DNA from: Deltaproteobacteria bacterium
GTDB lineage: Bacteria; Desulfobacterota; Desulfarculia; Adiutricales; Adiutricaceae
DNA: 60,917 nucleotides
Reading direction: 5' to 3'
Assembly: GCA_031264185.1 (NCBI GenBank)
Contig: JAISEL010000098.1
Location: forward strand, 1 to 60,917
In this document: piece by piece, positions 24,043-33,858 of the stretch
Position numbering within the stretch: position 1 is the stretch's first letter
Layout: every line of letters starts with the position of its first letter
The notes under the pieces: generated by a model
Told to the model about the DNA's origin: nothing
Seen by the model: only the letters and a program-made list of their open reading frames with translations
The model's database searches: none
Program-made: the position numbers and the translations under genes

Positions 24043-25374
24043 ATGAATTACCGAAAATCTCTGACCAAGCTCTTTGACCTCCAGAAATTCGGCATCAAAG
24101 TCGGCCTGGATTCCATGAACAGTCTTTTGGACGCCTTAGGCCGCCCGGAAAAAGATGCCCGCTTCGTCCATATAGCCGGGACCAACGGCAAAGGCTCAAC
24201 CGCCGCTATGCTGGCCTCAGTGCTGACGGCCGGCGGTTATAAAGTCGGTCTCTATACTTCCCCCCACCTGGTCACTTTCAGGGAGAGAATCCAACTGGAC
24301 GGAGTCATGATCTCCGAAGAAGAGACCCTGGATCTTTTTAGCCGGGTCTGGGCGGTAATTGATGAATCCAAGCCTCCCACGTTTTTTGAGTTTGTCTCTG
24401 CCATGGCCTTTATGTATTTCCAAAGGCATAAGCCGGATATCTCAGTTATTGAGACCGGTCTGGGCGGACGGCTCGATTCGACCAATGTAATCAGCCCTTT
24501 AATTGTCGGCCTGACCAATATCTCCCTGGAGCATACCGAATATTTAGGCAGTACTTTGGCCGCCATAGCCGCAGAAAAAGCCGGGATCATTAAAAAAGGC
24601 CTGACTGCGGTCGGCGGACGTTTTCCCCGGGCGGTTGAGGAGGTCATTCTAGCCCGGATTAAAGAAGTGGGCGCCGCCGGCAAATTTTTAGACACTGACT
24701 TTCATATCCAAAACGAAGACTGCCGCCCCGCCGGACCTGTCTTTTCCTACCTGGGGCCCAAGTGGCAGCTGGATGATCTTTCGCCCTCTCTGGCCGGTCC
24801 TTACCAGGCCGAAAACGGAGCTATAGCCGTAGCTCTGGCCGAAAGCCTGAGCGACTTGGGCTTTGCGGTTTCGGCCGAAGCGGTTCGAAATGGCTTAACC
24901 AATGTTAAATGGCCGGGGCGGGCTGAACGTTTTGCCCCCGGCACCTGGCCTCTGGACCACCGAAGTCAGGCTCCTCTGGTTTTGGACGGGGCTCACAATC
25001 CCGGCGGAGCCCAGGCTTTTAAGACTTATCTCCAAAAGGCGGTCAAAGGAGATCTTCACCTGGTTGTCGGGGTTATGGCTGACAAAGATATCTCCGGAGT
25101 CTTAGGGCCTTTAGTGCCTCTGGCCAGCCGCCTTTACCTGACCAGGCCTGAGTATGAGAGGGCCGCTTCCCCGGAAGAGCTTTTAAATCGCTTAACTTCG
25201 GCTCTGGGCCCTATGACCGTGCCGACCGTCCTATGTCCGACCATTCCCGAGGCTCTGGCTAAGGCGGCCCTGGAGGCCGGCCCCAATGATCTGGTGGTGG
25301 TCAGCGGTTCCCTTTTTACGGTCGGGGAAACCCGGGCTTATCTAACCGGAGAACCGGTGGTGGAGTCCAACTAA
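24043..25374 (+). CDS. folC: Folylpolyglutamate synthase / dihydrofolate synthase
   Basis: A 443-residue Mur-ligase-like enzyme that adds glutamate to dihydropteroate or folates. Visible motifs are the P-loop HIAGTNGKGSTAAML, the YTSPHLVTFRERI segment, the central VIETGLGGRLDSTN, the EHTEYLG motif, and the C-terminal VLDGAHNPGGAQAF. Length is normal. Its stop codon is immediately followed by the ATG of lptD, so the two are probably cotranscribed. Confidence 0.96.
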   Translation: MNYRKSLTKLFDLQKFGIKVGLDSMNSLLDALGRPEKDARFVHIAGTNGKGSTAAMLASVLTAGGYKVGLYTSPHLVTFRERIQLDGVMISEEETLDLFSRVWAVIDESKPPTFFEFVSAMAFMYFQRHKPDISVIETGLGGRLDSTNVISPLIVGLTNISLEHTEYLGSTLAAIAAEKAGIIKKGLTAVGGRFPRAVEEVILARIKEVGAAGKFLDTDFHIQNEDCRPAGPVFSYLGPKWQLDDLSPSLAGPYQAENGAIAVALAESLSDLGFAVSAEAVRNGLTNVKWPGRAERFAPGTWPLDHRSQAPLVLDGAHNPGGAQAFKTYLQKAVKGDLHLVVGVMADKDISGVLGPLVPLASRLYLTRPEYERAASPEELLNRLTSALGPMTVPTVLCPTIPEALAKAALEAGPNDLVVVSGSLFTVGETRAYLTGEPVVESN

Positions 25375-27714
25375 ATGCGCTTAGGGGTTTGGCTGTTAAT
25401 CTGGCTTTTGCTCCTGCCTTTACTGGCCCAGGCCCAGGAGTCTCCGGCCCCGCCGGGTTCGTCCGAGCCGCCGGTGACCATGGTGTTAAAAGATTCCGAG
25501 CCGCCGGTGACCATTACGGCCCAGCAGATGCGCTATGACCAGAGAACCGGACGCCTGGAATTTTTTGGTCAGGTCCGCCTAATCCGGGGAGATGAACTTA
25601 TTGAAGGCGACCGGGCTATCTGGCACGACCCTTCCGGCAGCGCCGAGATCGCCGGAAATGTCCGGATGCTGACACCGGATTTTTCAGCTGAGGCTAAAAG
25701 AGCCACTGTCAATATGGATCTGCGCCTGGCTAAAATCTATGACGGCCGGGCTTTTTTTCCCCAGCGCCATTTTTATGTTCAGGGCGCTTTACTGGAACGC
25801 CGGGGCAGTGACACGGTTTACGTTCAGGAAGGCAAATTCACCTCCTGCGACGGCGAGGAGACTTCCTGGAATTTAGAAGCCGAAAACCTCTTAATCAATC
25901 AAGGCGGCATGGCTACGGCCTCGGGAGTGGTCTTCAATACCCGCTACCTGCCTATTTTATATCTGCCTTATTTTACTGTGCCCATTAAAAACGAGCGCCA
26001 GACTGGTTTTTTGTTACCTTCCCTGGCCAGTTCTTCCAGGGACGGAGTCATGACGGCCCTGCCTTTTTTCTGGGCCATTAACGAAGATTACGATTTAACC
26101 GTAACCCCGGTCTGGCGGTCCAAGCGAGGTCTGGCTCTGACTTTGGAGGCCCGTTATAATTTAAATGCCGGTCAGGGCATCTGGTTAGTGACCTACTTAA
26201 GGGATCACAAAAACAACTACTTCACTTACAATTCTTTCGGCCAGCCCCGCCGGCAGGTTAAAGATATTTACTGGATCCGGGGCCAGAATAACTGGCAGGC
26301 CGGCGGGTGGGATTTAAGCTTAGACGTGGATCTGGTCTCTGATCCTTTGACCCTGTACGCTTTCCGAAACGACTTAGACGGATTCCGCTATACACAGGCT
26401 CTCTTCAGCCAATATTTCGGCCGGACAGTCAGCGAGGAACTCGACCCCTTAAGGCTCAGCACTTTCTTCGCCCAGAAAAAAACCGATGACACTCTTTTTC
26501 GGGGGACTTTAACTTACGTTAATAATCTCTACAGCCAGGGCAACGTCAATACCGTCCAGAACCTGCCGAGCCTGTATTTCGGGTTGGTTTCCCGGCCTCT
26601 GACAGTGCCCGGGGCCGTTCATACCGAAATGGACCGGCCCCGCCTGAACCTGGATTTAAGGTATGATTATTTTACCAGGCGCTATAATGAACACAGCGCC
26701 ATTACCGAAACCGGACACCGGTTTTTCGCCTCCCCTTCCTTATTTTGGCACCACGATTTCTTTGGGGTTTTTGGCTTAAAGACCGAAGGGGGCCTGACTT
26801 TTTCGGCTTACGCTCCCAACGGACGGAGACCGGGGCCGGGCGGACTGGAACAGAAGGCCAACAGCGAAAATTCGGTGACCGGCGAATTCAGCGTGGAACT
26901 GTCCTCCACCTTATCCCGGATTTATGAAGGCGGCTTCGGTCAGGCCGAAGCCACCCTTCATCAGGTCACCCCTTTTGTGGCTTTTGAATTTGTGGAAGCC
27001 CCCAATCAGGAAGATCTGCCCTACTGGGACTTAAATGACCGAAAACTGCGGCGCCGGACCCTGCGCTACGGTTTTAGAAACAATCTTTTAACCAAACACC
27101 CCATCAAAAATCCCCAGGGCCAAATTACGGGCTATGAATACCGGTCTTTACTCCGGTTAGGGCTTTACGCCAGCTATGAATTCGCCTCCAATCTGGAGTG
27201 GGCCGAGAAGACCTGGGCCCGCTATTTTACAGTCGGCTATTTTGATCGGGGAGTGGGCCCTTACGAACTGGAGCTGGAGACTTCTTTCAACCCTTATGTT
27301 TCCCTGCGTCTTTTATCAAGTTTAGACGGCCGGTCCGGCAATTTCATCCGCCACGACCTGAACCTGACGTTCAACGACTTAAGGGGCGATTATCTGTCTT
27401 TGATCTATGACTACGAATCCCCCACTATCCAGCAGGGACCTAACCGCGGCCAGCACACGAACCAAATCCGGGGGGATTTCCATTTGGAATTGTCCGGCGG
27501 CTGGTCCACCACCGTTTCCAGCCGTTTTGACTTCCAGTCCCAGAAAGGTTTAGAGACTTACGTCAATCTCCACTACAGCGCCCAGTGCTACGGGCTGGCT
27601 CTGGTCTACGCCGACAGCGACGATGACCGCCGCATAGCTTTAGTGGTCGATCTTTTAGGACTGGGCAGTTTCGGGACTCCCGGCACCTCCCTGTCCAGCC
27701 GGGCTGAGAACTAA
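25375..27714 (+). CDS. lptD: LPS-assembly outer-membrane protein LptD
   Basis: A 779-residue outer-membrane protein with a signal peptide (MRLGVWLLIWLLLLPLLAQA). Residues about 40-130 form the periplasmic OstA/LptA-like domain (QQMRYDQRTGRLEFFGQV, GNVRMLTP), followed by the beta-barrel region with LPILYLPYFTVPI and many alternating aromatic strands up to the C-terminus. LptD inserts lipopolysaccharide into the outer leaflet together with the lipoprotein LptE. Cysteines at SCDG in the N-terminal part and AQCYG near the end could form the interdomain disulphide. Its presence shows the organism makes an LPS-type outer membrane. Confidence 0.95.
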   Translation: MRLGVWLLIWLLLLPLLAQAQESPAPPGSSEPPVTMVLKDSEPPVTITAQQMRYDQRTGRLEFFGQVRLIRGDELIEGDRAIWHDPSGSAEIAGNVRMLTPDFSAEAKRATVNMDLRLAKIYDGRAFFPQRHFYVQGALLERRGSDTVYVQEGKFTSCDGEETSWNLEAENLLINQGGMATASGVVFNTRYLPILYLPYFTVPIKNERQTGFLLPSLASSSRDGVMTALPFFWAINEDYDLTVTPVWRSKRGLALTLEARYNLNAGQGIWLVTYLRDHKNNYFTYNSFGQPRRQVKDIYWIRGQNNWQAGGWDLSLDVDLVSDPLTLYAFRNDLDGFRYTQALFSQYFGRTVSEELDPLRLSTFFAQKKTDDTLFRGTLTYVNNLYSQGNVNTVQNLPSLYFGLVSRPLTVPGAVHTEMDRPRLNLDLRYDYFTRRYNEHSAITETGHRFFASPSLFWHHDFFGVFGLKTEGGLTFSAYAPNGRRPGPGGLEQKANSENSVTGEFSVELSSTLSRIYEGGFGQAEATLHQVTPFVAFEFVEAPNQEDLPYWDLNDRKLRRRTLRYGFRNNLLTKHPIKNPQGQITGYEYRSLLRLGLYASYEFASNLEWAEKTWARYFTVGYFDRGVGPYELELETSFNPYVSLRLLSSLDGRSGNFIRHDLNLTFNDLRGDYLSLIYDYESPTIQQGPNRGQHTNQIRGDFHLELSGGWSTTVSSRFDFQSQKGLETYVNLHYSAQCYGLALVYADSDDDRRIALVVDLLGLGSFGTPGTSLSSRAEN

Positions 27715-27742
27715 ATATCCAAAATCATAAGGAACTTTTACT

Positions 27743-28993
27743 TTGGCCAAAAGCACTTACCGCAAAGTTTCAGGGGACAGTTTTCCTCTGGAAATCAGGC
27801 TCAGTTTAGACGAACAGAATCTGGTCTACCGCAAGCAATTTTTCGGCTCCGAGGGACAGGAGCCGCAGGGCCTGCGCTACGGCGAAAACCCGGGGCAGGA
27901 AGCCGCCCTCTATCGCCTGACATCCGGGCAGCCGGCATTAGGCCGGACTTCTTATGCCGGATCCCAAAAAGCTCTCCTGTCCGCTCTGGGCGAACCTGGC
28001 CGCATGTCCGGAGGCCAAAAACATCCTTCCATGACCAATTTTACCGATCTGGACGCGGCTTTAAATCTTCTGAGGTGGCTGACTAAACCGGCCGCAGTCA
28101 TAATTAAGCACAACAATCCTTCCGGCGCCGCCCAGTGCTCTAAAATTTCCGAAGCTTTCCGCAAAGCTTACCGGGGAGATCAGCTGAGCGCTTTTGGCGG
28201 AGTGGTCGTCTTTAACCGGCCGGTTGACCTGGAGACCGTGGCTTTAATGGACGAACTTTTTGTGGAAGTGGTGGCCGCCCCGGACTATGAGGCGGGCACT
28301 GTCGCCGCTTTAAACAAAAAGCCGGACATAAGGGTTTTTAAAATCCCCAATATGGATAAACTCAACGGCTTAGAGAGGACTATCCAGATAAAAAGCTTAA
28401 TCGACGGGGGCCTTATTCTCCACCAGTCTCTGGTTAATGCCATTAAAGCCCCCTCTGATTTCCAGCCGGCCGAAATTGAGTACCAGGGGCGGACCTATAA
28501 AGCAGTCCGTACTCCGACCCCCCAGGAATATGACGATCTCATCTTCGGCTGGGCCGTAATCTGCGCCGTCAGTTCCAACAGCGTAGTGGCGGTCAAAAAC
28601 GAGGCTACCCTGGCCATCGGCGGAGGTCAGCAAAGCCGTCTGGGTGTGGTTCAGCTGGCTATCAACAAAGCTTACCAGAATTTCTGCCAGCTGCGATCCC
28701 AGGAACTCCATCAGAAGCCTTTCTGGCAAATGGCTCGCGGCCCGGAGCCTGCTTTAGTTCAGGCCATTGAAGCTGAAGCTAAAAACTGCCGGGCCGGCTT
28801 AAAAGGAGCCTCTCTGGTTTCCGACGGTTTTTTCCCCTTCCGGGACTCGGTTTTAGAGGCCATGGGAGAAGGCATCACGGCTTTTGCCCACCCCGGCGGC
28901 TCCATTTTGGACTGGGATTCCATTGAAGCCGTAAACCACCACCAACCTCCGGCGGCTATGGTCTTCACCGGACAAAGAGCCTTTAAGCACTGA
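27743..28993 (+). CDS. AICAR transformylase (PurH without IMP cyclohydrolase domain)
   Basis: A 416-residue protein from a TTG start behind AAGGAAC. It matches only the formyltransferase half of PurH: LRYGENPGQEAALY, the KHNNPSGAA active-site motif, SAFGGVVVFNRPVD, and the C-terminal SDGFFPFRDSV and ITAFAHPGGSI. It would formylate AICAR with 10-formyl-tetrahydrofolate in the ninth step of purine synthesis. The MGS-like IMP cyclohydrolase domain is absent, so another protein must close the ring. Stand-alone forms are known in Desulfovibrio relatives. It ends 2 bp before lgt. Confidence 0.92.
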   Translation: MAKSTYRKVSGDSFPLEIRLSLDEQNLVYRKQFFGSEGQEPQGLRYGENPGQEAALYRLTSGQPALGRTSYAGSQKALLSALGEPGRMSGGQKHPSMTNFTDLDAALNLLRWLTKPAAVIIKHNNPSGAAQCSKISEAFRKAYRGDQLSAFGGVVVFNRPVDLETVALMDELFVEVVAAPDYEAGTVAALNKKPDIRVFKIPNMDKLNGLERTIQIKSLIDGGLILHQSLVNAIKAPSDFQPAEIEYQGRTYKAVRTPTPQEYDDLIFGWAVICAVSSNSVVAVKNEATLAIGGGQQSRLGVVQLAINKAYQNFCQLRSQELHQKPFWQMARGPEPALVQAIEAEAKNCRAGLKGASLVSDGFFPFRDSVLEAMGEGITAFAHPGGSILDWDSIEAVNHHQPPAAMVFTGQRAFKH

Positions 28994-28995
28994 CC

Positions 28996-29766
28996 GTGTG
29001 GCCTCAACCCGTCATGATAGGTCCGGTCGGTTTCAGCCTCTACGGACTTATGGTGGCCCTGGGGGCTGTGGCCGGCCTTTTGGTTTTAAAGAAAACGGCT
29101 CCCGCGGTCGGCTGGTCGGCCAAAGAGGCCGGAGATCTGGGTTTTTGGCTGGTTGTGGCCGGATTAATGGGAGCCCGTATCTTTTACGTTCTCTTCCACT
29201 TACCAGAGTTTGCCTCCCACCCCATAAGAGTTTTCCAGTACTGGCGGGGCGGTCTGATGTTCCAGGGGGCTGTTTTCGCTTCAGCCCTATCAGCCTTTAT
29301 TTATTTTAAAAAAACCGGCCAAAATTTCTGGGCCAGAGCCGATGCCGTAGCTCCGGCTCTGGCTTTAGGCCAGGCTCTGGGCCGAATCGGCTGCTACAGC
29401 GCCGGTTGCTGCTACGGTCTGCTGGCCTCCCCGACCTGGCCGATCAGAGCCGTCTTTCCGCCGGGCGGGGCGGCTCCGGCCGGGCTGCCTCTTTACCCGG
29501 TCCAGTTAATGGAATGCCTGGGCCTTTTGCTCTTATTTTTTACTCTTTTACGGTATATAAAAAAAGGACCGCCCAGGGGCCGGATTTTTGGGCTTTACTT
29601 ATTGGGCGCGGGGTTGCTCAGAGCTGTAATGGAACAGTTTCGGGGGGATTTCCGAGGTCCTGAAGTGGGGGGGCAGGCCCCGACCTTCTGGCTGGCTTTG
29701 ACTCTGGCTGCTCTGGGTCTGTGGGGACTTAGAAGATCGTTCAGATTCAAGAAGACTGCTTTCTAA
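28996..29766 (+). CDS. lgt: Phosphatidylglycerol-prolipoprotein diacylglyceryl transferase
   Basis: A 256-residue inner-membrane enzyme with a GTG start directly after the AICAR transformylase stop. It has about seven hydrophobic segments. The Lgt signature lies in GQALGRIGCYSAGCCYG, with YWRGGLMFQGA before it and AVMEQFRGDFRG near the end. It transfers diacylglycerol from phosphatidylglycerol to the lipobox cysteine of prolipoproteins. It is the last gene of the plus-strand housekeeping run. Confidence 0.96.
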   Translation: MWPQPVMIGPVGFSLYGLMVALGAVAGLLVLKKTAPAVGWSAKEAGDLGFWLVVAGLMGARIFYVLFHLPEFASHPIRVFQYWRGGLMFQGAVFASALSAFIYFKKTGQNFWARADAVAPALALGQALGRIGCYSAGCCYGLLASPTWPIRAVFPPGGAAPAGLPLYPVQLMECLGLLLLFFTLLRYIKKGPPRGRIFGLYLLGAGLLRAVMEQFRGDFRGPEVGGQAPTFWLALTLAALGLWGLRRSFRFKKTAF

Positions 29767-31277
29767 AGCCGGAATTAACGCCTGCCCCGCCTGAAGCCAG
29801 GTGATTATCACAGAGCCGGGAGCCGGAAACCTTTCTTTCCCGGCAGTCTTAAACGAGGTCCTGCTTCACCGGCCGGTGAACGTAAGATCCTCCATGGAGA
29901 TGGAGCATGTTCATCGGCCGGCCGGCTGCCCGCCAAAGTTTCGTTATATTCTCCGGTCAATAGCCGGAAGGGATTTTCAAGTCCGCCGGTCGGCCAAAAA
30001 AATTAGACCGCCCAACGGAGATACTTTGTAGAAAGTTGCGGCGTTCATCTGCCTATTTGGCCGAAAATTGCGGCGGAGTTCAAATTTCATTTTCAGGCGA
30101 GTCTGTTGAAAATCAACCAACACTGAACCGGAGCCCCAATTTCGGTCGGAACGCGCATAAACCACCGGGCTTGGCGGCCGGAGTTTAACGGCGCTTACGG
30201 TAAAGTCAGGAATAAATTCATTGATTTCCGGCAACTGACTTGACCGGGTAATCAAAGAATTTGGCGTATCCGAAAATACCGCTGTTTTTCTTTTCCCGGA
30301 CAGAACTAAAAAGCGGCCAAACCCTGAACTGGTGGCTATGCCCAGATATTGACTGAAAATAGCAAGGAGTTCACTTCTCCAAAATATAGATCCAGATGCC
30401 TCCTCCTCTCCCGGAAGTCCGTCCGCAAAATGCTGCCCTTTTCTGCGGCCAACATTGATATCTCCGCCCCCCGTTTTCAGAAGTTGAGTTAAAAAAGCTT
30501 ATGATATCAATAAACTATAAATGCACTTTTCTAAAAAACGGACTTTTTGCGAGGCGGTCATCCTTAGCTCAACCCAGTTTTCTAGAGTCAATGGCGGCCT
30601 TATGAACCAATTCCGTCTATCCTCCCAGCCAATTGCCAGTCTAAATATACCCTGTTTGACTCTGAAGAAAAAAAATGACTATACTGAGACCAATATACGA
30701 CAATTGGGTGACCCCCAAAAAGGCAATCATTGCCATGAACGGGTGCCGTTAAAGACTATCAGCTTAATGAGATTATTTCTGGCCATTCTGAAGAGAAAAC
30801 TTATTCTGGCGGCTGCAAAACGGAACAGTCCCCAAAACCAGATGTAACCCTTCAGCAGTCTGATTTAAACCCGAAAATGATTATAAAGAGAAAACGATTA
30901 TAAATAAAGAATAGCGGGCTCGGCAGTTAACTGGTCCGCCTATGGGAAAAACGAAGTCGGAAAAACTTCGGATGATCAGTCAGGGTTTAGTAAGGATATA
31001 GTTTGGCCGCCTTCACAGCCGATAAGGCTATTCAAAAAACGTGTAAAATTATGAGTTCAGGAATAAATACTCAACTTTAGTTATTTGACCTCCCTTAGGC
31101 TGAATGTGGTCAAGGAACGCTTACAGGCCTGACTGATATCCTTTTTTTATTTTAATAAAAAATTATAAATTCATTGCCGCTCAGGGCCTCAGTCGTGGTA
31201 TATGTAATATATCAGTATCTAAGATTCTTTGATCATAATTTTTCCTCAGGCCTCCTGGTGATCTTAAATGGTGAGCG
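29767..31277. other. Long non-coding region after lgt
   Basis: About 1.5 kb with no recognisable intact gene. Open frames at 29977-30255 (minus) and 30521-30847 (plus) lack ribosome-binding sites and family signals. A segment around 31090-31130 (CTGAATGTGGTCAAGGAACG and onward) resembles 57325-57358. Composition falls from GC-rich near lgt to AT-rich near 31150-31240. It is most likely decayed sequence. Confidence 0.45.
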
Positions 31278-32199
31278 TTATGAGTGCTCTTAAGGGACTG
31301 CCTATCGGGCAAGCCAAATTTGAGTCAATCCGCCGGAAAAACTTTGTTTACGCCGACAAAACCGAGCTTCTTACCCGCTTGTCAATAGTGAGCTACTCTA
31401 TTTCCTGTCCCGGCCCCGGCGGTTCGGCAAATCCCTATTGGTAAGCACCCTGAAGGCTGTCCTTAAATGTGAAGATGGCAACAGGAAGCTGTTCGAGGGG
31501 CTGTGGATCCACGGCCATTCTGACTATGACTGGACGCCTAATCCGGTTATTCACCTTAGTCTAAACGCGCTCTAGACCGGTAGCGTCACTTCGTTTAATC
31601 AAGATTTGCTTGATACTTTAAAAACTATCGCCGATGAAGAGAAATTGTTACCCATCGGCGCCTCACCGGCAGTTTTTTCCGATCCCTCATTTCCAGGCTT
31701 TATGGTAAGTACGGCCGGAAAGTTGCGGTACTTACTGACGAGTACGATTGGCCTGTTTTGGAGGGAATTACCAGTATCCGTCTGGCTGAAAAAATACTAA
31801 AGACTTTGAGAAAATTCTGCAATGTACTGAATCCTCTGAGAGGCTCAGCTGGAGTGCGAAGCCTGCTGCGGGACGGTTTTTCTGATGGTCATGGCCGGCC
31901 GGGAATGCGATTGTCAGCAGCCGGTCGGTTCAGACAGGCCGGATGTCCGTTTAAGAACCAGAGACGGAAACGATTACGTTACTGAGCTGAAATTAGTCAA
32001 GGCTGCGGTTAATGTTAAAGGTAAAGATAAGGATCTGACGGCCGAACAAATCCAAAAGAATATGGAAAAAGCCCTCGCCGCAGCCATGGTTCAGATAGAG
32101 AAAAATAAATACACCCTGAAATTTCAAGGTTATGGCAATAAAATTTATAAAACCGCTTCAGCCGTATCCGGCAGGGGCCGGCGTCCGGGTCATTTTTGA
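31278..32199 (+). pseudogene. AAA-ATPase-like / PD-(D/E)XK nuclease family gene, decayed
   Basis: The N-terminus MSALKGLPIGQAKFESIRRK and YADKTELLTRL matches the AAA-ATPase-like family with a C-terminal PD-(D/E)XK nuclease. After about 40 codons the frame shifts; another frame continues LLYFLSRPRRFGKSLLVSTL, with the P-loop, to HLSLNAL and a TAG. Further pieces follow in other frames: SFNQDLLDTLKTIADEEK, VAVLTDEYDWPVLEGI, and the nuclease-like VTELKLVKAAVN and EKALAAAMVQIEKNKY. At least two frameshifts, a stop and deletions of central sequence have destroyed it. These genes are often numerous in gut and termite symbionts; their role is not established. Confidence 0.8.
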
Positions 32200-32705
32200 G
32201 GAATCTGCCAATTGGGTCCTGGCCAAAGATCTCTGACAGCTTTACTATTCGGTCAAGAAGGTTTGAACTGACGCGTCTTAAGGCAGTGACCACCAGAAAT
32301 TAAACACCTGTGAATTAAAAATTTGTGCCGGCATCCGGGTTACGGCCGACTCCAAAAATGATTGGGAAAAATCAAGCGTAGGATTCGGAAGCTGCAAGGG
32401 ATATGAACGGTTACGAAAATAGCTCTTGACTTTTCAGTCAGGTCGGATAGTATTCAGGCCAAACTCGGTATTTTGGCCCTTGATCCCCTGCTGAAAGCCA
32501 TTTTTTTATTTTTCTTGCTTTTTGGGCCATTTCAGATAAGATCCTGTATCGTTGAAAGAAATTATTAAAAAATTTCTCAGACCCTTTGGTCTTAGACAGT
32601 TAACCCTAAAAACAATATAATTTTTCATTGTTTTACAACTCTTTCGTTTAATTGAGCCATTGGCCCAGCCGATTTGTTCGGCCATCATTACCCAAAGGAT
32701 CTCTC
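32200..32705. other. Intergenic region
   Basis: About 500 bp with no gene. The part before 32706 is AT-rich and probably contains the promoter for the secreted protein; no firm consensus was picked. Confidence 0.4.
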
Positions 32706-33170
32706 ATGTTCCTGAAAAAACTTGTCTTCTTCTTACTTCTGGCCGGTTTGGCTGTGGTCCAGAGCCAAAACATTCAGGCTCAGTCCGGTGATATTGATCT
32801 GGATGCCATCACCCCTGACCAGTTAACCAAAGAAGCTCCCTTAAACCAGCAGGACATTGACAATTTTATTAAATTTATGGAGGTCTCCGCCGAATCCATC
32901 AAGGCGGCTCAGAAAGATCCCGAAAATGTCAATCCCAATGACTTCGAAAAGCAAGTGGTCAAATTCATCCAGGACAACAAAATCCCCCCGACCCGGATGC
33001 GTTATCTGATGGAAAAAATCCAGCTGACCATGGTCGGTCTCCAGAACCCGGATATAATTCCGAAAAAAGGAGACGGCCAGGACTATCTAATCCCCTCTGC
33101 GGCCGAAAAAAAGCTGATCGAGGTCAATATGGAAAAACTTATGGCAGCTCTCCAGGCAGCTCTTAATTGA
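32706..33170 (+). CDS. Secreted helical protein of unknown function
   Basis: A 154-residue protein starting at an ATG behind AAGGA. The first 26 residues are a typical signal peptide (MFLKKLVFFLLLAGLAVVQS, cleavage near QAQ). The mature part is small, acidic to neutral and predicted all-helical, without cysteines or repeats: DLDAITPDQLTKEAPLNQQD, FIKFMEVSAESIKAAQ, MRYLMEKIQLTMVGL, EVNMEKLMAALQAALN. It looks like a periplasmic helical protein of the kind widespread as hypotheticals in Desulfobacterota. It is isolated and ends in a strong terminator, so it is probably its own transcription unit. Confidence 0.82.
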   Translation: MFLKKLVFFLLLAGLAVVQSQNIQAQSGDIDLDAITPDQLTKEAPLNQQDIDNFIKFMEVSAESIKAAQKDPENVNPNDFEKQVVKFIQDNKIPPTRMRYLMEKIQLTMVGLQNPDIIPKKGDGQDYLIPSAAEKKLIEVNMEKLMAALQAALN

Positions 33171-33176
33171 TCTTTG

Positions 33177-33204
33177 GGCGGCCCCACCAGAGGCCGCCTT
33201 TTTT
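33177..33204 (+). terminator. Intrinsic terminator after the secreted-protein gene
   Basis: A 7-bp GC-rich stem (GGCGGCC with GGCCGCC), eight-base loop, then six T residues, starting 6 bp after the stop codon. This is a canonical rho-independent terminator. Confidence 0.9.
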
Positions 33205-33676
33205 GATATTCCTCCGGCCTTACTGCCAGAACCTCTGCCGTGCTTTTCCGGGACAATATCCGCCCAGTCTGTAAGTACCACAGAAAACGGCCGAGCCGCA
33301 GGGCTAAATCTACGCTGTCATGCTGCATGGTTACGCAAAAAACCGGTCTCCTTCAGCTGAAATAATCAGTCAGATCTTTCCAATAATTACAAGGCAATGA
33401 ATGACCAGTCCCGTTATTGACGGCTTTTCCCGGATAATTGGCCAAAAAGAGCTTTTGACTTTTTGAGCAGGCCGAAGAGTATTCCGACAAAAATTCAGGT
33501 TAAATTTGACGGCCTCGCGAAAACCCCTTTTATCTATAACTATTTGATATCATTATCTTTTTTGAACTCGACTTAAAGGGGGTTATTGCGAAGGCATCAA
33601 ATTTGTTGTCTATAGGCTAAATATCAGATTAAAGAATTGTTATTACCGTTTTATTTATTAAACAGAACTAATTTAA
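33205..33676. other. Intergenic region before repeat copy 2
   Basis: About 470 bp without a recognisable gene. AT content rises toward the repeat element. Confidence 0.4.
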
Positions 33677-33858
33677 TATTACCTTGGTTGATAATTATGA
33701 TAAAAAAATTTATCTTTTGTTTATTCAGTCTTTAGTATATTCAAAAATTATGCAATTTCTATATTCTATTTGTAGTATGGCTAAAGAATTATTATACCGT
33801 GATCATCTATAAATAATAAGAAATATTTGATCTATCATAATTATCCGCCGGGTTAATA
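33677..33858. mobile_element. TA-flanked miniature inverted-repeat element, copy 2 (long form)
   Basis: Left end TTACCTTGGTTGATAATTATG (33679 on) and right end ATAATTATCCGCCGGGTTAA (ending 33856) are imperfect inverted repeats related to copies 1, 3 and 4, and TA flanks both sides (33677-33678, 33857-33858). The centre is about 130 bp of AT-rich sequence unrelated to copies 1 and 3, giving a length of 178 bp. A variable centre with conserved ends is typical of non-autonomous elements mobilised in trans. Confidence 0.7.
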
